Of a stretch of 64,000 nucleotides of DNA, positions 1 to 11,861 are shown one piece after another; position 1 is the first letter of the stretch; every line of letters starts with the position of its first letter. The position numbers were made by a program, and so were the translations under genes. The stretch spans positions 88,260,093-88,324,092 of the forward strand of contig OY726560.1 in NCBI GenBank assembly GCA_963383645.1, in the 5' to 3' direction. The notes beneath the pieces were generated by a model. The model was not told where the DNA came from. It was given only the letters and a program-made list of their open reading frames with translations, and did not search any database. Source of the stretch: Muscardinus avellanarius (Eukaryota; Chordata; Mammalia; Rodentia; Gliridae).

Positions 1-1175
1 GGCAAAGGAACATAGTCACTGTGTTTCCAGGGAGAGAGCCGTGTCAGAACCAGGCAAATTCAAGGCTCAGAATTTCCAAAAGAACTGAGATGGGTAAGAG
101 CAGGGCAAAAATCCAGCAGGACTGTGGATTATTTATGAACGCAGCAGAAGTGCCTGCAGTGTGGCTTTACTGCTTTCAGCTACCATTCATACGAGAGAGT
201 GGGGCCACATCCACATCACTGCAAAGTGTTACTCGCTGGGCCCTTCTTATAAACATTTATGGCCTCTGGAGAGAATAAGAAAACCCAGAAAAACAAAGGT
301 AAAGTTGGTCCTCAATAACTTGGAAAGTGCTGTCATAAAGTGAAGAAGCCCTTTAGAAAAGGGGCGTGTGGCACGTCCAGCTCTTTTCTCGGGAGTAAAC
401 CGTGACCTAGGTGTTTGCAGAGATCCGGGAAAACTGTTTCCCAATGTGCATCTTTACCAGAGCCCTGTGCTCTTTGTGGTACTCAAAGTAAACTGAACTT
501 GTAGGGTTTTTTTTCCCTTCAGTTTTTCTGTAATCAACATAGCATCTTGCTTCTGAAGATTCCACGTCTTCAGACTTCTCTAAATCAAAGAAAAACTTAC
601 GTTCTTATTAGAGACAAAAATGTAAATAGGCCAGGGATACCCAAATTAAAGAAACAATATACGTAGGCAGACAGATAGATGTTATACATTTTGGCTGAAG
701 GTACCTAGCAAATGTTTACCAGAAAATGGATTGGTGGAGATGAAACTTGTTACAGGTTGCCCATGGGACTCATCCCCATTATATATCTAAATCTCTAAGC
801 AGGTGTGTGTTTAGGGCCTGTGTTGAACACTAAGCTGTATGATTCATGTTCATGGTTTTAATGTTCTGAATTATCTGTTGATAAATATGTGTTTTAGGTT
901 CTAAACAGATAAACTGAGGATGAATTGAGGTGGGTATATGAACCCACCTCAGATAATTCAGGTTCAACAGATAATGCAGAGATTGCAATATAAACTCTTG
1001 GTTCCAAGTTGTTTTTCTTTATTCAATAAACATTTACTGAATGCTGACTAAACACAAAGGCCTGGTGAGGACATAGCCTGAACCAGATAGCTTTTCCACA
1101 TAGTCACTACCACATCTGACTTTTGGTTAAAATATTATAATGGAGAATTGGAATTAAGGGGAAAATAGGCTTAAC
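1..1175. other. Unique non-coding DNA
   Basis: No gene, RNA or intact mobile element is recognised. A stretch near 1,020-1,090 (TTCAATAAACATTTACTGAATG) resembles the 3' end of an old L2/MIR-type repeat. Short open frames here overlap on both strands and show no domain or splice context. Confidence 0.5.
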
Positions 1176-1179
1176 ATAT

Positions 1180-1335
1180 TGACAGTAAAAGATATGTATT
1201 TAGAAGCCATTTGTTGAACACCGTGCTGGGTGCTTCATATTTATCTATTAGTTCACATCATCTACAGAATTCCATAAGGGAGACGTGTTGTTCTCATTTT
1301 GCAGATGAAGAAACCATTCATCCCTGTGTATAAGT
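1180..1335 (-). repeat. MIR/L2-type relic
   Basis: The stretch runs from 'GAACACCGTGCTGGGTGCTTC' towards 'CATTTTGCAGATGAAGAAAC', which is the usual order of an antisense MIR core. It is strongly diverged and the ends are approximate. Confidence 0.5.
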
Positions 1336-1403
1336 CACTAAGCACTTGAGCTCATAAGCCACGTTGTACTTAGGGCATATCTATGTTCAGAAAGCAGTTC
1401 ATT

Positions 1404-1404
<1 letters not shown>

Positions 1405-1451
<47 letters not shown>
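1405..1451. repeat. (TG)n microsatellite
   Basis: About 23 uninterrupted TG units in unique sequence. Unlike most microsatellites in this window it does not abut a SINE tail. Confidence 0.95.
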
Positions 1452-1453
<2 letters not shown>

Positions 1454-1571
1454 ATATATCAATTTTCTTTTATTTACAACTACATGCTTACTTATTAGTC
1501 AAGATACATAATAAAGAATTGAATTACAAATTTCTGCATAGTTATGGGGAATCAAATAGTTTGTTTTTTTT

Positions 1572-1783
1572 TTTTTAATGTGTTTGGTGTTTGGTATTTA
1601 ACTCAGGGGCATTCTACCTCTGAGCTACATCCTCAGCCCTGTTTTATTTTTTATTTGGAAACAGGTTCTCCCTAAGTCGCTGAGAGCCTTGCTAAGTTGC
1701 TGAGGCTGGCTTTGAACCTGAGATCATCCTGTCTCAGCTTCCCAAGTACCGGGATTACAGGTGTGTATCACCCTGCTAGGCTC
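1572..1783 (-). mobile_element. B1-dID SINE, full length
   Basis: Read on the minus strand this is a 7SL-type left half (reverse complement of GGGATTACAGGTGTG and CTGAGGCTGGCTTTGAACC), a linker and an ID-type right half (reverse complement of GGGGCATTCTACCTCTGAGC). The poly-T at 1,565-1,577 on the plus strand is its A-tail. It is moderately diverged. Confidence 0.9.
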
Positions 1784-1789
1784 ATAACA

Positions 1790-2340
1790 ACAAAAAAAAT
1801 TTTTTTGTGGATACCTGAAGCTAGCCTTCCGATGAGTCATGAAATTTATTTAATTATTATATGTTTGTTAAGTTATTTAAATTATCATCTATTTATATTG
1901 CTATTTTAAATATTTGTTATTAATATTTAAATTATTAGATATTTATGGTGTGCTATATATTATTATCATTACATAATTATTTGGGATCCATAAGGTAAGC
2001 AAGTTGAACAAATGAATGAAGCAGCACCAGAAGGAAAATCTGGACACTAACAAGTGGCTAGAAAGAGAAGGAGCAGGTAGACAGGCAGTGATCTGCATGA
2101 GAACACCAGGAAGGCACAGGATAGATGTGACCAAACTACCCAGTGTGGATGACACGAGTGGGAGTCTGGGCCACAGGTAGACATTCTGAAGGAGCCCAAG
2201 GCCTGGATGCCCCGCTTGTCGCTTCGCCAGATGCTGGAGAAATCTGGGAACACTTGGGATCTCTTTTCTTTCTCTATCCTCCCTTTCTTTTCTGCTGGCT
2301 TTGGTCTTGATTAATACTTCAATTTAATATAGTGGTTGAA
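1790..2340. other. Unique AT-rich non-coding DNA
   Basis: Very AT-rich at 1,830-1,980 and more balanced afterwards. Nothing recognisable as gene or transposon. Confidence 0.4.
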
Positions 2341-2344
2341 TTCT

Positions 2345-2560
2345 CTATTAGATATCTCTTGCGATCGCAGAGCTGGAATTGAATCTGAGTTTTGCCATTG
2401 TTGGGGCAGTGAAGTCTAGAGCATGTTATTTAAACATGTTAAAGCTTGATTTTTTCTTTGTAAAGTAGAGGTGAAAGTCTTTTTTAATTGTCACTGTGTA
2501 AATGTGAGAAGAAATGAAACAAAAGATGTGACATTTTTGTTATGATGTGGGATATATTTT
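2345..2560 (+). repeat. Probable MIR relic
   Basis: 'GAGCTGGAATTGAATCTGAGTTTT' followed by a 'TTTGTAAAGTAGAGGTGAAA' region follows the order of a sense MIR core. Highly diverged. Confidence 0.35.
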
Positions 2561-2854
2561 GGATAGTTAGTAATAAGTAGGTAATCATTAAAATGCTTAG
2601 GTGATTAAGCCATGTTCCAGTGCCTTCAGCCTTCACCTGGCCTGCTTGCTACAGTGCTTTGGCTAACCACAGTAGAGCAAGGGCTAGAAAATAGGAGGTG
2701 AAACTATACTCTGATACTAAGACTTATTTACCAGTTTAAGCTCATGGAGTCTCTGACTACCCAGATTATTAAAATAAAATATTAGTGCCTTAAACAGGGT
2801 GAACCACATTGAGTATTTCTCTCTAAGAAATAGTTTAGCACAGGAGAGCTAAGA

Positions 2855-3030
2855 TTGCTGTATTTTAATCTCATCTTGCTTGTTGCCTTCGTGACCCTGG
2901 GCTACTTCTGAGCCTCAGTTTCCCCTCTGAAAGATGAGTGATTAGTGCTCATCTTATGGATTCGTTGTGATGAGTAAATGCATGTAAATAACTGGAGGCA
3001 TGACTGACTCATAATGAGCATTTGGAACAT
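2855..3030 (+). repeat. MIR SINE relic
   Basis: 'GTGACCCTGGGCTACTTCTGAGCCTCAGTTTCCCC' is split here by region: the 'GACCCTGGGC' and 'GAGCCTCAGTTTCC' blocks are characteristic of the MIR core, followed by 'GATTCGTTGTGATGAGTAAATG' and a 'CATAATGAGCAT' end. Confidence 0.75.
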
Positions 3031-3124
3031 TAATTGGATGAAGTTGGAGTTAATTTTATTCTTCATTTTCATCTATCTTGTTTTCTATGAGGCTGATGAT
3101 GATGATATGGTCATTTTTGGGGAC

Positions 3125-3290
3125 CAGTGGTTAGATTTTGTGCTGGATACCTTTGAATGCTCTATCTCATTTAATCCTCATAACAAACATGTGGATGAAT
3201 ATTATTATTGTCCTTTGAATCTAAAATGTAGATGTTCATTTCCAGAATTTGCTCATTTGATTAATGAGTCCTGTGGACTAGAGCCACACA
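3125..3290 (-). repeat. MIR relic, antisense
   Basis: 'TCTCATTTAATCCTCATAAC' followed by a decayed region is the antisense MIR order. The frame of 101 codons that spans 3,014-3,319 covers both MIR relics and is not a gene. Confidence 0.5.
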
Positions 3291-3299
3291 TAACAAGAA

Positions 3300-4450
3300 A
3301 ACTTTCCATTTTCTCTTAATTCTAGTCTCAAATACTATCCCCTGAATCCACTGTTTTATTTTAAAAATTACTGCATATATAGATGTCCAATAATTCCACA
3401 GAAGTAATATAAGGTGGAACTATTTCTATCAAATATATACACTTTCCAATAATCAGCTTTATTTGCTGTTTGAAATAGAAGCCATAATATTTAATGATGC
3501 AGGGGATATGGCAGAACCTTTGGAAATGTTCTAAGCCTTTCTGCACTTCTTTTTCTTATCTGTAAAATAGAATGGATTAAGGTGGGTCTCTATTTAACTT
3601 TGAAATCCCAAGGCTCTCTATGAAAAATGTGATTCATATATGTGACTATTTTAGAATAAGAAATCACTATAGAAATAAAGGAAGTCCAGATTTTATTGAA
3701 GAATTCATTTTAAAAAATTCTCCAGACTTAATAACCTACCAAAAGAATTTAGAAATGTTGTAGAGGAGGTAACAAAATGAGCCCAGAGAGGAGAGCAATT
3801 TGATTAAAATATTTATAGTGTAATTTTAAAACACTGATAATTCTTTTACCTTGTAGAGAGATTTTCATCTTGAAAAGAAAATGGTTATTAGCTCAAATTA
3901 ACTTCCAAGTTAATGGATTTTCAATCCATTAGAAAAAGATGAAGTAAAAAACCCTCCAGTCTCCAGTAGAAAGCATTGCATGGGGACAGAAGGATTTGGG
4001 AAGATGAAACCCAATAGCACCACTTTGAAAAACCATGTCTGTCTAGAGGTCCAGCTTTCAAGGCAGTTCATTCATTCATTCATTCCTCACTCACTCACTG
4101 ATTTGGTATTATTTATTTATTAAACATTAGTTGGAAACATCTGCGTTGTACCATAGTTTAGCAGAAGAGATAAACAAGTAGACCAATCATTGTAGCATTG
4201 CTAATGACATACTAGGATAAAGGTAAACTCAGGCCTGGTGTTGAGCAATAGGACATCTCACTTAGCTACCTGAGATCATGGAATGACCAGGCTTCATGCT
4301 TGAACTAGTCTTGAAAGATGAATAGGATTTGGCACAGACTAGTGCTCAGTAATTATTAGTTGAGTGGCAGAAATGGTGGAGAAGGAAATGATAGAGATAT
4401 AAGAGATTATTCCAATTTAAGGAATGGAGGCATTTGAGCGTGGGCTAGTT
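3300..4450. other. Mostly unique non-coding DNA
   Basis: Contains a short CATT-rich tract near 4,064-4,085 and an L2-like patch near 4,130-4,230. No coding or RNA signal is recognised. Confidence 0.4.
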
Positions 4451-4454
4451 TTAT

Positions 4455-4642
4455 CAGTGTAGTTCAGAAACTAGAAGCCTGGGCATCACCCACGTACTCC
4501 TGAAATATGGAAACCTATGGGTTCTACCCTTCATCCACCAAATCAGAATCAAGAATGAGTCAAGGGATGTTGGCTTTTAAAATAAACATTGCATCTCAAG
4601 GTAGGTTGTTATGTATGATTAAATTTAAGAACTGCTACCCCA
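4455..4642 (+). mobile_element. MER5A-like hAT MITE
   Basis: Matches the order of the MER5A family: an 'AGTTCAGAAACTAGAAGCCTGG' type start, 'CATCACC', 'CCAAATCAGAATC' in the centre, and a 'TTTAAGAACTGCTACC' end corresponding to the terminal inverted repeat. Old and diverged. Confidence 0.6.
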
Positions 4643-4644
4643 GA

Positions 4645-5300
4645 TTTTATATTAAAAGTGATTGAAGTTGAGCTAGGAAGAGGCCAGATCATGAGAAGCA
4701 CTGAATGACATAGTAAGGGTTTTGCCCAGATTTGAAATGAAGCTGCTGTATTTGCATTTTAAAATGTCATGCTTTGAATATTTAGCAGAAGACCCAGATC
4801 GTACTGTAAGCACCAATATATTTTCAGAAACAGCAGTGGCAGGAATTGTGGAGTAAAGCTTCTGTGTAAAATGTTTGTTTATGAATCAAAAATTTAAAAA
4901 TTAGAGATAAATTCTATCCTTGGAGATAAGCTTCCAGAGTCAAACCTCAAACTCTCAATGTTCTTATATCCAGACCCAACTTATCTGGTGCTGGTCACCA
5001 GAGATCATATGTCAAGGAGAAAGAGGTTTCTGTTCTCCACGGTGCATTTATTTCACCTGATTTGATCCATCCACCCACAACCTTACTCCACCCCTAATGC
5101 CATGGGACAATTTGGAAGACCAGGTGGGAAGGAGGATACAATTGACAGTATTCCTAAAGGAGACAATGTGCTAAATTCACTGAGAGACTCTTGTTGGGGC
5201 AGGTTAGGAATAGTCTTGTAACTTGTTTGTAAAGCAAGTTGAATCCTCCTCTTAATACTTTTAAAATATGAACTTTGTACTCACTTTAAATCCACTACTT
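4645..5300. other. Unique non-coding DNA
   Basis: No gene, RNA or clear transposon seen. Confidence 0.4.
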
Positions 5301-5307
5301 TCAAGGT

Positions 5308-5309
5308 AT

Positions 5310-5352
<43 letters not shown>

Positions 5353-5356
5353 TTTT
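5308..5356. repeat. (ATTT)n microsatellite
   Basis: About 12 tetranucleotide units. It joins the A-rich tail (T-rich on the plus strand) of the SINE that follows, so it probably grew from that tail. Confidence 0.9.
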
Positions 5357-5587
5357 TGTAGATTGGGTATGAAACTCATGGGCATTCTACCTCAGAGCTA
5401 TACCCCCACACCCCAGAATAAATATATACCCCCAGAATAAAAGAATATTTTATATTCTTTATTTCGAAACAGGGTCTCACTGAGGTGCAAAGGGCCTCAC
5501 TAAGTACTAAGGCTGTCCATGAACTGCGATTCTCCTGTCTCAGTCTCTCAAATGCTGGGATTACAAGCGTGCGCCACCACCCCAGCT
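5357..5587 (-). mobile_element. B1-dID SINE
   Basis: The antisense ID half 'GGGCATTCTACCTCAGAGC' is followed by a small linker duplication ('CCCCCA...CCAGAATAAA' twice), then the antisense B1 half ending 'AGCGTGCGCCACCACCCCAGC'. Confidence 0.9.
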
Positions 5588-5589
5588 TT

Positions 5590-5988
5590 CAAGTTATTTT
5601 TCTATGTTTCTTAAGTAGATTATTATGACTTTTTTCCACTCTAAATACATTAACTTTCCCCCTTGGGTAGTACATGAGGTTATATCTAAGAAATCATATC
5701 TAATACTTTGCAAAATACAGAGTGTTTTAGCATACAGTAAAAGATTGATATTTAGTATGAGAGTTTAACTTTTAAAAAACTAGAATCAAGTTTTCTGTGT
5801 CTGTATTTTCTGAGTCCTCTTTTAAATATCCTAAAACTTCCTGTTAGTCATTTTTTCCATGAATTTTTAAAGGTAGAAATGTGTTCTAAATGTCCTGGAA
5901 TTTTCTTCCTTCCTCTAGTGTACACATAATGGAAAAATTTATTTGTGGTCAAATTGTGTCATATTTTAGTATTTTTATGGTATGATTG
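5590..5988. other. Unique AT-rich DNA
   Basis: No recognisable feature. Confidence 0.4.
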
Positions 5989-5989
5989 T

Positions 5990-6332
5990 ATGTTAGTCTA
6001 TTTTGTATTGCTATAACAGGGTACACAAACTGGGTGAGATATAATGAACAGAAATGTATTGGTTTATGTTTTGTGGTCCTGGGAAGTTAAGGTAGAGGAG
6101 CTGCATCTCATGAGAGCCTCAGTGCTGAGTCATTTTATAGTAGCAAGGCAAGAGAGGACAGAGACAGCAAGAGGGAGATGAACTCATCCTTTTGTAATAA
6201 ACTCACAATTGCGGAGGGGCTCTGAATTCATTTACAGGGATAGAGCTCTCAAGGTCTGATCACCTCTTAACACTGTTGCATTGGAGACAGTTCCTAACAC
6301 ATGAGCTTCTGAGGACAATACAAGCCATAGCA
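5990..6332 (-). mobile_element. MaLR solo LTR, MST/THE1-like
   Basis: The plus strand reads 'TTGTATTGCTATAACAGGGT', 'ACTGGGTGAGATATAATGAAC', then 'CAAGGTCTGATCACCTC' and 'CACATGAGCTTCTGAGGACA'. This is the order of an antisense MST/THE1-type ERVL-MaLR LTR. Heavily decayed and no internal sequence accompanies it. Confidence 0.6.
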
Positions 6333-6429
6333 GTGTGTCAAAACCAGCTTTCAATATATTTGATATGTCAAGAAAGCCTAAGCTTTAGCAATTGATGGTG
6401 CAAGGTGCTTTATTAAAACAAAACAAAAA

Positions 6430-7085
6430 AAAGAAAATTCTCAATTCAGATGGATCAAGATTTGATTCGGAGGCTCATCAGCCACTGATAAGGACATCTT
6501 ATTCATCAGTTGATGCTTATTTTCGTTATCTTTGTGGTATAATTAAGTACCTTTGAATTGGACCCATTCATCCCTGAGGCAGGTTAGTGTTACTTGCATT
6601 TGAATTGCCTTGTTAATTCAGTTCAAACATCAATTTTCAATTTTCCAAATTTCTGCTGTTTAAATTAATCAGTTGAATTAAAGATGAATTATTACTAGCT
6701 CTGTTCCTATAGTAACAAGTGTCACATGCCAACAACTTCAGGAATAAGGTTGTATATTTTCAGCTTCCTTTGTTTATCGTCTTCAGAAACAATGGTGGGA
6801 AATATATTTTATTTTGTCTTTATTAGTCACTAGGACCTAATTAGGAGGCTTCAAGGGATAAATTAGGCCCAAATAATGTCTTTTAAAGTTGACATTAATG
6901 TTAACTTTAGGGAGACAAATCCTGTGTTGGCTTTCCATTTCTTTAATGACTATGAGTGTTTGTGTATGTAATTTCTTTTCTCTTAAGAAAGTGTCACGGA
7001 TCTTATTTTACTTGAAGATAAACGTGCTGATAGTAACAGGTCAGAGGTAATTATTCTACTAAAAAATTAACTTCCAACTAGTATT
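6430..7085. other. Repeat-free AT-rich block, possible conserved non-coding element
   Basis: About 650 bp without a recognisable repeat. It contains clustered homeodomain-like TAATTA/TTAATTCA cores, a TTGTTTATCG forkhead-like site and a GAACAATGGT/CCTTTGTT SOX-like pair. The enhancer interpretation is inference only. Confidence 0.25.
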
Positions 7086-8370
7086 CATCAAGTATTTCAC
7101 GTGTTCCAAGCAATGTGATGGGTGTTACAGATGCTGGAATTATGGAGAAATACAGTTTTTGTGGTTGACTTTAAGTCTGGGTTGGGTGAAACATGTTTTC
7201 TTCTTGGGCTACAGCAGGATTATAACTCAAAACATACTTTAGTTTTGTAAATTATATTTTTTCTACTAGTTTGAGTGGGAATTGAAAGAAAATAAAAGGG
7301 AGGGAAGATGCTGCTATACTTTTTGTCAAGAAGTAGCAGGAAGAGAAGGGATGATAGGAAGGAGAGGCTGTAGGTTTGTCTTTGATAGAACAAGGTTGGT
7401 GTTTAATATTTGCCTTTGTAGGATATTAGAACCATGTGTACCCAAATGAGAGTTAGTTTTATCTGCCATGTTGAAAACTGGTATATGTACATATATAGGT
7501 ATATGTAGGGAAAAGTAGTCTCTGTGCTTGAAGGCTCATATACTTTCCTTTATATTTTATATATTTTTCAAGTATCATGAACATATATAATCAATTCTGG
7601 CATAACATGGCATACACAGTTCTAAAAATCACATTATGCAAACCTGCACATACACTGAAGAACAAACAAACAGCCCCCGGTGTCCCTAGGAAAAATAGGG
7701 TTAGAGGAGTAAAATTAAAAATGGTAGGAAATAAAGATAGAAACAGTGAGAAACAAAGACAGAAATATAACAAAAATGGCAACATACTTTTACAAATGTT
7801 AATTAAAACATACATAAATACTACAGTAAATATGGCGCTTTATCCTGAAAAAGACCTGGATTTTGTTAGCAGAAGGGAGCAGGAAGAGACTTGGACTTCA
7901 GAGTTATTAGGAAGTGGTAGAAGATTATATGAAATTGAACAGAACGTTTCAATCCGACGTGTGGACAGGTGAGACTTAAAACACTAAGAGGTAGCTGGTA
8001 ACCTCATGCATGTCTGTATCTTTTATATACTTACACAGCTCAGTTCAAGTTGGTGCCACTTTCTGCTGATGAATTATACAGAGGCAAATGTGAAATTTTC
8101 TTTATGCTCAAATTTTTCCCTAGTATATGAATGGCACTGGAATAAATTTTTATTCCATAACAAGAACAAGTGTGTAGGTATATTTTTTCCTTTCCCCAAA
8201 TACTCACTGTACATCTTGATCTGGGTGCTCACATTCCCCTTATATTCTAGTTATTTGTACTTATTGTTTTCTCAAGTATGTGATGAATTCTTTAAGGGCA
8301 AAGGCTTTCTCTGATATAACCTTTAAAGTATCTTTGAAGAGATTTACTCTTTTTGTATGTGTATATGATA
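7086..8370. other. Unique non-coding DNA
   Basis: An L2-like patch lies near 7,085-7,165. A 131-codon frame at 7,577-7,972 has no recognisable domain, is Lys/Asn-rich as expected from AT-rich noise, and lacks splice or promoter context, so it is not called. Confidence 0.4.
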
Positions 8371-8561
8371 ATGGGGATTGGATTCAGGGGCATTCTACCT
8401 CCAAGCTATACCCCCATCCCTTTTTAAAATTTATTTTGAAACAGAGTCTAGCTAGCTCGCTGATAGTCTTGCTAAACTGCTGAGGCTGGCCTTGAACCTG
8501 AGATTCTCATGTCTCAGCCTCCAAAGTACTGGGATTATAGGTGTGTGCCACTTTACTCAGA
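8365..8561 (-). mobile_element. B1-dID SINE
   Basis: Antisense ID half (GGGGCATTCTACCTCCAAGC), linker TTTATTTTGAAACAGAGTC, then antisense B1 half (CTGAGGCTGGCCTTGAACC, GGGATTATAGGTGTGTGCCA). Full length, with some CpG decay. Confidence 0.9.
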
Positions 8562-8564
8562 TGG

Positions 8565-9780
8565 ATTTACTCTTTTAAAAACTCATTAACAACATTTAAG
8601 GTAGAGCTGTCACTGTGTAGGAGATGGAGTTATGGATGATGCATTTTAAGAAGGCGAAAAGGAAAAATTTTAAAAGGAGATAAAATAGGTTGTATTCTGG
8701 GAAGTTCTATAGTGAATCCAGAAATTTTGGGGGCTTGAGGTACAGATATGCAGAAATTTACTCAGTTTGTCTACTCAGTAAATTAGTAAGAGGCCTCTCC
8801 CTTTGGCATATATTTTTTTAATCATAGCAGATCTAAATGAACCAAGGGGCTCTCTGTAACCAAGGAGCAACCTGAGTAGTAGACTAAGGGGTGCTGTCAA
8901 GCCCAAAGGTGCTGTATTATCCCTTTGGACAATCATTGGCCTTTAAATTTCCATGACACTCTAGGAGCGGGTCTCTCAAAGCTTTTGTGAAGATGAGGAG
9001 AAAGATGAGAGCTTTTGGTTCCTTTACTGTCATTTCAAGCTTTGATTGTTTTTTCCTAATAATCTTGTTTATAAAAAATCGGATTCCCTAGTAATCAAAG
9101 AAGATAGTCTTGCAATTTAGCAGTCCTGGATCTGGGTACTGTGATCTGAAACTGGTGATGGAGGCGTGAATATGTCCCCTGGCTTCCTTCCTCAGTCTCC
9201 TTTGGAGTCCTCTGTCTTCCCCCTTTTATTTCTTCTCAACCTGGACCGCAGAACTCTGGTAGTAGGAGAGACCTCTAGTATATTCTGAATGAGACACTGC
9301 ACATATCTGTCTCTTCATGGGACTGATGGTGTAAGAAGAGATATTTGGGCTGCATCACCTAAAGCCTGTAAAACTTTAGGCAGATTCTTCCATTCACATA
9401 AATGTGCAATGAAATGCACAGTCTCAGATCCAAAACATGAAAGCTATTCTCCAATAACTGGGAATAACTTAATTTAATATCTTCTAAACACTAGTAGGAG
9501 CATTCTCAACTTTAAAGGCAGTTTCATATTCCTGGAGCAATGATTATACATATAACTGCTGAGACATCTATGAAAATTGCATTAAAGCATCAATAGAGAA
9601 GGACTTGTAACACACCCTCAGCTTAGTAATGCTCAGTGACTCATTACCAATATCCAGTTCATAGGTTATTATGCCTGCTGTTTTTCCTATGCTGTCAATA
9701 TTTTGGCCATTACCTATTTCAGCTATTTGATGAGAATATCCTTTAAGTTTTAATCTTTAATTCTTCAAGATGAAAAAAAT
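8565..9780. other. Unique non-coding DNA
   Basis: No gene, RNA or mobile element recognised. Confidence 0.4.
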
Positions 9781-9784
9781 TGGG

Positions 9785-9896
9785 TTGGCAGCAAATGGTA
9801 AGACTCTCATCAGCCTAATGAGACCTTGTTTCAAAAAAAAAATAGGGCAGAGGGTATAGCTCAGAGGTAGAACACTCCTAGGACTAATCACCAGCA

Positions 9897-9897
<1 letters not shown>
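9785..9897 (+). mobile_element. B1-dID SINE, 5' truncated
   Basis: Only the end of the B1 half (AATGAGACCTTGTTTC), the A-rich linker and the ID half (AGGGTATAGCTCAGAGGTAG) remain. It runs directly into the CA repeat that follows. Confidence 0.8.
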
Positions 9898-9944
<47 letters not shown>

Positions 9945-9949
9945 ACACA
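9898..9949. repeat. (CA)n microsatellite
   Basis: About 25 CA units with one TA interruption, beginning at the 3' end of the preceding SINE. Confidence 0.95.
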
Positions 9950-10350
9950 ATGGGTGAAAAATACAGGAAGAAGTATACCAAATGGGGGAAAAGAAAACAT
10001 TTATCCGTATCACAGAGGTTGGAAATTCAATGGTTACTTCTGGAAATGGCTAGGTACACACGGCAGAGCTGAATGTCTGGGAAAGAAAAGGGTAGTTTAT
10101 ATAAGAGGGACACACACCAATTTCATGCCTCTGACGGGTGCGGCCTTCAACAAATAATCTGTTTAGAAAGTAAGTCCATAAATAGAAACGTGGAAAGGGG
10201 TCATATCATGAAGAGTTTTGAATGCCAAAAAAATTTGACTTCATATACTTTCAACACCTTTGTTGAAAAAACAGAAAAGGAATTTAAACATTGATTTGAT
10301 GTATTTTAGTAAGTGAAGCATTCTTTATTTTAGTTTTCAATATCTACCTA

Positions 10351-10354
<4 letters not shown>

Positions 10355-10411
<57 letters not shown>
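10355..10411. repeat. (TC)n microsatellite
   Basis: About 28 TC units followed by TTCC/TTTC variants that lead into the tail side of the next antisense SINE. The strand asymmetry (57 bp homopyrimidine) is notable. Confidence 0.95.
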
Positions 10412-10414
<3 letters not shown>

Positions 10415-10430
10415 TTTCTTTCTTTCTTTT

Positions 10431-10635
10431 TTTGGTGTTACTAAGGGTGGAACCCAGAGGCTTTCTACCTCTGGGCTATACTCCCAGACCTATTTTATAT
10501 TTTATTTGGAAACAGGGTCTCACTAAGTTTCTGAGAGCCTCACTAAGTAGCTGAGGCTGGCTTCGAACCTGTGCAATCCTTCTGTCTCAGCCTCCCAAGC
10601 ACGGGGATTACAAGTGTGCGCCACCACGCCTGATA
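10431..10635 (-). mobile_element. B1-dID SINE, intermediate subfamily
   Basis: Antisense copy with the diagnostic blocks AACCCAGAGGCTTTCTACC, CTCCCAGACC and a full-length B1 half (AAGTTTCTGAGAGCC, CACTAAGTAGCTGAGGC). It keeps the CpGs in GTGTGCGCCACCACGCC, so it is fairly young. Confidence 0.9.
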
Positions 10636-10753
10636 TGTTTATTATCTTTCTTGCTAGATCTTAACTATCAGGAAATGAATCTGTATATTCTCATTAGTTC
10701 TTAGTAATGTGAATTGTGAATTGCTGGTTCTCAACATGTGCTGGCAGAATTAC

Positions 10754-10757
<4 letters not shown>

Positions 10758-10786
<29 letters not shown>

Positions 10787-10787
10787 A
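10758..10787. repeat. (TG)n microsatellite
   Basis: About 15 TG units just upstream of the LTR at 10,800. Confidence 0.9.
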
Positions 10788-10799
10788 TTACATAGCATC

Positions 10800-11124
10800 T
10801 GTACTATGGTTTGGATTTAAAATGTCCCCCAACACTTAGTATGTGGGCAGTGCAGCCAGGCTTAGAGGAGTCAGGGCTGGGAGAGGTGATCCCTGGGGGT
10901 GAGGCTGGCGATTGTACCATTCCCTAGCTGTTTCCTCTCTCCCTGTTTCCAGCGACATGACCTGCCAGTGGCTTTTCCTTCTCCACCATGCCCTGAGTCT
11001 CTGCCATGAGCTTGCTGGTCATGGACCAGCCTCCAAAGCCGGGAGCTCTAACATGAATCTTTCTTCCTCTAAGTTGTGCTTGCCAGGTATTTTGGTCACA
11101 GCAATAAAGAGGCTATCTAAAACA
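10800..11124 (+). mobile_element. ERVL-MaLR solo LTR
   Basis: Begins TGTACTATGGTTTGGAT and ends GCTATCTAAAACA, as MaLR LTRs do. An AATAAA polyadenylation signal lies at 11,103-11,108, about 20 bp before the end. No internal ERVL sequence adjoins. Confidence 0.7.
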
Positions 11125-11640
11125 ATGTACACTCTATTTTTACCAATTTTTGGAGCTTTTAAAGATGAAACCATACTGATTTTATTCCAAACATTGATTT
11201 AAACATGCTACAGTTGAAAGCAGAAACACAATGTTACTGATGGGTTTTAATATGCCGCCTACTGAAATAATTTGTTCATTTATTACTCATTGATCCAAAG
11301 AAGTCCTCAACTTGGCAGGTGATTGACTATAGCTTAGAGATTCTCTTGAGGTTTGTAGGGAAAAAATTGGCTCCTTCTGTAAATATTTATTGCTATAATC
11401 AGTAGCGTGATGGGGCCACTAGTGGAAATTCTTTCTTTAAGAATAAAAATGATCACTTCCATCAGAAATTGCTCTCAATATTTTCACTAGTCCTCATTCT
11501 GTTCACTATTTCTATGGTATGGATTATTTTAAAATTAAACATATTTGCTCAGACTTGCTAGTAAAATATTTTAAATCAGGGAAATGCAATAAAACAAACC
11601 AATGTATCTTTCTGTGTGCTTATTTATCTGACATGAGTCA
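11125..11640. other. Unique AT-rich DNA
   Basis: No recognisable feature. Confidence 0.4.
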
Positions 11641-11644
11641 GTTC

Positions 11645-11860
11645 TGGGGACTAAAAATTTGTGTCCCCCAAAAATGTGTATGCTGAAATCTCATCCTTGG
11701 TGAGGTGGTGTTTAGAGGTGGTGCCTCTAGAGTGGCTAGCCTTCTTGAGTGGGTATAGTGGCCTCATAAGAAGAGATGAGAAAGCTAACCTGATCTTTCT
11801 GCTGCGTGAAGACTGGACCAGGAGTTGGCATCTGCTACTGTCTCTGAGCTATTAGAAGTG
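11645..11860 (+). mobile_element. MLT1-like MaLR LTR, 3' truncated
   Basis: 'GTGTCCCCCAAAAATGTGTA', 'GCTGAAATCTCATCC', 'GAGGTGGTGCC' and 'CCTCATAAGAAGAGATGAGA' follow the order of the 5' half of an MLT1 LTR. It stops where the next LTR-like unit begins. Confidence 0.6.
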
Positions 11861-11861
11861 T

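Noticed and set aside
7577..7972. 131-codon plus-strand frame
   Set aside because: Lys/Asn-rich composition expected of AT-rich DNA, no domain, and a 74-codon frame overlaps on the other strand.
9841..9897. tRNA-like sequence with A/B-box resemblance (GTATAGCTCAGAGGTAG)
   Set aside because: It is the deleted-ID half of a SINE and lacks the anticodon arm. The same holds for about 30 similar stretches, so no tRNA gene is called.
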